This document shows, piece by piece, positions 5,773 through 5,818 of a stretch of DNA of 5,818 bases. The notes under the pieces are model-generated. The model was not told the origin of the DNA. It ran no database searches and saw only the letters and a list, made by a program, of their open reading frames with translations. The DNA is from JANWZL01 sp037445185. GTDB taxonomy: Bacteria; Pseudomonadota; Gammaproteobacteria; Burkholderiales; Thiobacillaceae. Both the position numbers and the translations under genes were made by a program. The DNA lies in NCBI GenBank assembly GCA_037445185.1, contig JBBIKZ010000136.1, positions 1 to 5,818 on the forward strand, read 5' to 3'. The first letter of the stretch is position 1. The number at the start of each line of letters is the position of its first letter.

Positions 5773-5788
5773 CCCCGCGCGAGCGGGG
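5773..5788. other. GC-rich hairpin of repeat copy 2 (6-bp stem, GCGA loop)
   Basis: CCCCGC (5773-5778) pairs perfectly with GCGGGG (5783-5788) around a GCGA tetraloop of the GNRA class. The C at 5773 differs from copy 1 and adds the sixth base pair. The segment through the following ATG resembles the core of type I-E CRISPR repeats. Confidence 0.65.
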
Positions 5789-5818
5789 ATGCGACCCCAA
5801 AGGCGCGGCGAACTTCGA

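Larger units (their letters stand above)
5352..5818. other. Repeat-rich stretch without a credible gene
   Basis: These 467 bp after the protease stop contain three repeat families (14 bp, 7 bp and 146 bp) and several small inverted repeats, described separately. Short minus-strand open frames of 83 and 88 codons cross the 146-bp copies. They read successive copies in different frames because 146 is not a multiple of three, and they have no recognisable domain. I therefore call no gene here. Confidence 0.75.
5500..5818. repeat. 146-bp tandem repeat, two full copies plus the start of a third
   Basis: Copy 1 is 5500-5645, copy 2 is 5646-5791, and copy 3 begins at 5792 and is cut by the window edge after 27 bp. 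The full copies differ at only two positions: C5545 versus T5691 and G5627 versus C5773. Copy 3 differs from both at 5805 (G instead of A). The array continues to the right by an unknown amount. Near the end of each unit is a GC-rich hairpin followed by GATGCGACCCC. The copies carry no distinct spacers, so this is not a CRISPR array. Confidence 0.96.

Noticed and set aside
5409..5800. Minus-strand open frames of 83 and 88 codons across the 146-bp repeats, including a stretch SSLHNHSAYALIERDKR before a stop
   Set aside because: Successive copies are read in different frames, the codons are arginine/proline-rich as expected from GC-rich noncoding DNA, and no known domain is evident. The stretch could be a duplicated 3' end of a gene to the right, but the window does not show one.
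5500..5818. CRISPR array suggested by the repeated hairpin core
   Set aside because: The period is 146 bp and the sequence between hairpins is identical in both copies, so there are no distinct spacers, and no cas gene is in the window.

Overview
The window comes from a GC-rich proteobacterial chromosome, most likely a betaproteobacterium (a Rhodocyclales- or Nitrosomonadales-like lineage would fit). This is inferred from the very E. coli-like P-II protein, the E. coli-type glucokinase, the periplasmic retropepsin-like protease and the GC-rich codon use; no rRNA or other phylogenetic marker is present. Most of the window is housekeeping sequence. I see no convincing new multi-gene system. The unusual material lies at the two ends and in one tandem duplication inside a gene.

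Left end (1-506): an IS481-family insertion sequence runs off the left edge. Its right-hand boundary in the window is at base 224 and it abuts a GCTAGC target. It interrupts a TauE/SafE-type (TSUP) membrane permease gene after codon 94. Only the permease N-terminus (225-506, minus strand) remains visible.

Centre-left (590-2606, plus strand): a glutamine-dependent NAD+ synthetase (nadE) is followed after 73 bp by a P-II nitrogen regulator (glnB). Together they suggest a link between glutamine/2-oxoglutarate sensing and NAD production. A convergent glucokinase gene (glk, 2629-3579, minus) ends 22 bp from glnB.

Centre-right (3683-4680, minus): a class I glutamine amidotransferase is translationally overlapped (GTGA) with a small gene of unknown function, and both lie upstream of glk on the same strand. 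The amidotransferase carries a perfect 33-bp in-frame tandem duplication near its N-terminus. A secreted aspartic protease gene (4695-5351, plus) diverges from it, with only 14 bp between the two start codons.

Right end (5352-5818): 467 bp without a credible gene, packed with repeats of three scales. These are a 14-bp tandem repeat, 7-bp repeats arranged as an inverted pair, and a 146-bp tandem repeat (two full copies and the start of a third). The 146-bp unit contains a GC-rich hairpin that resembles the core of a type I-E CRISPR repeat but is not a CRISPR array.
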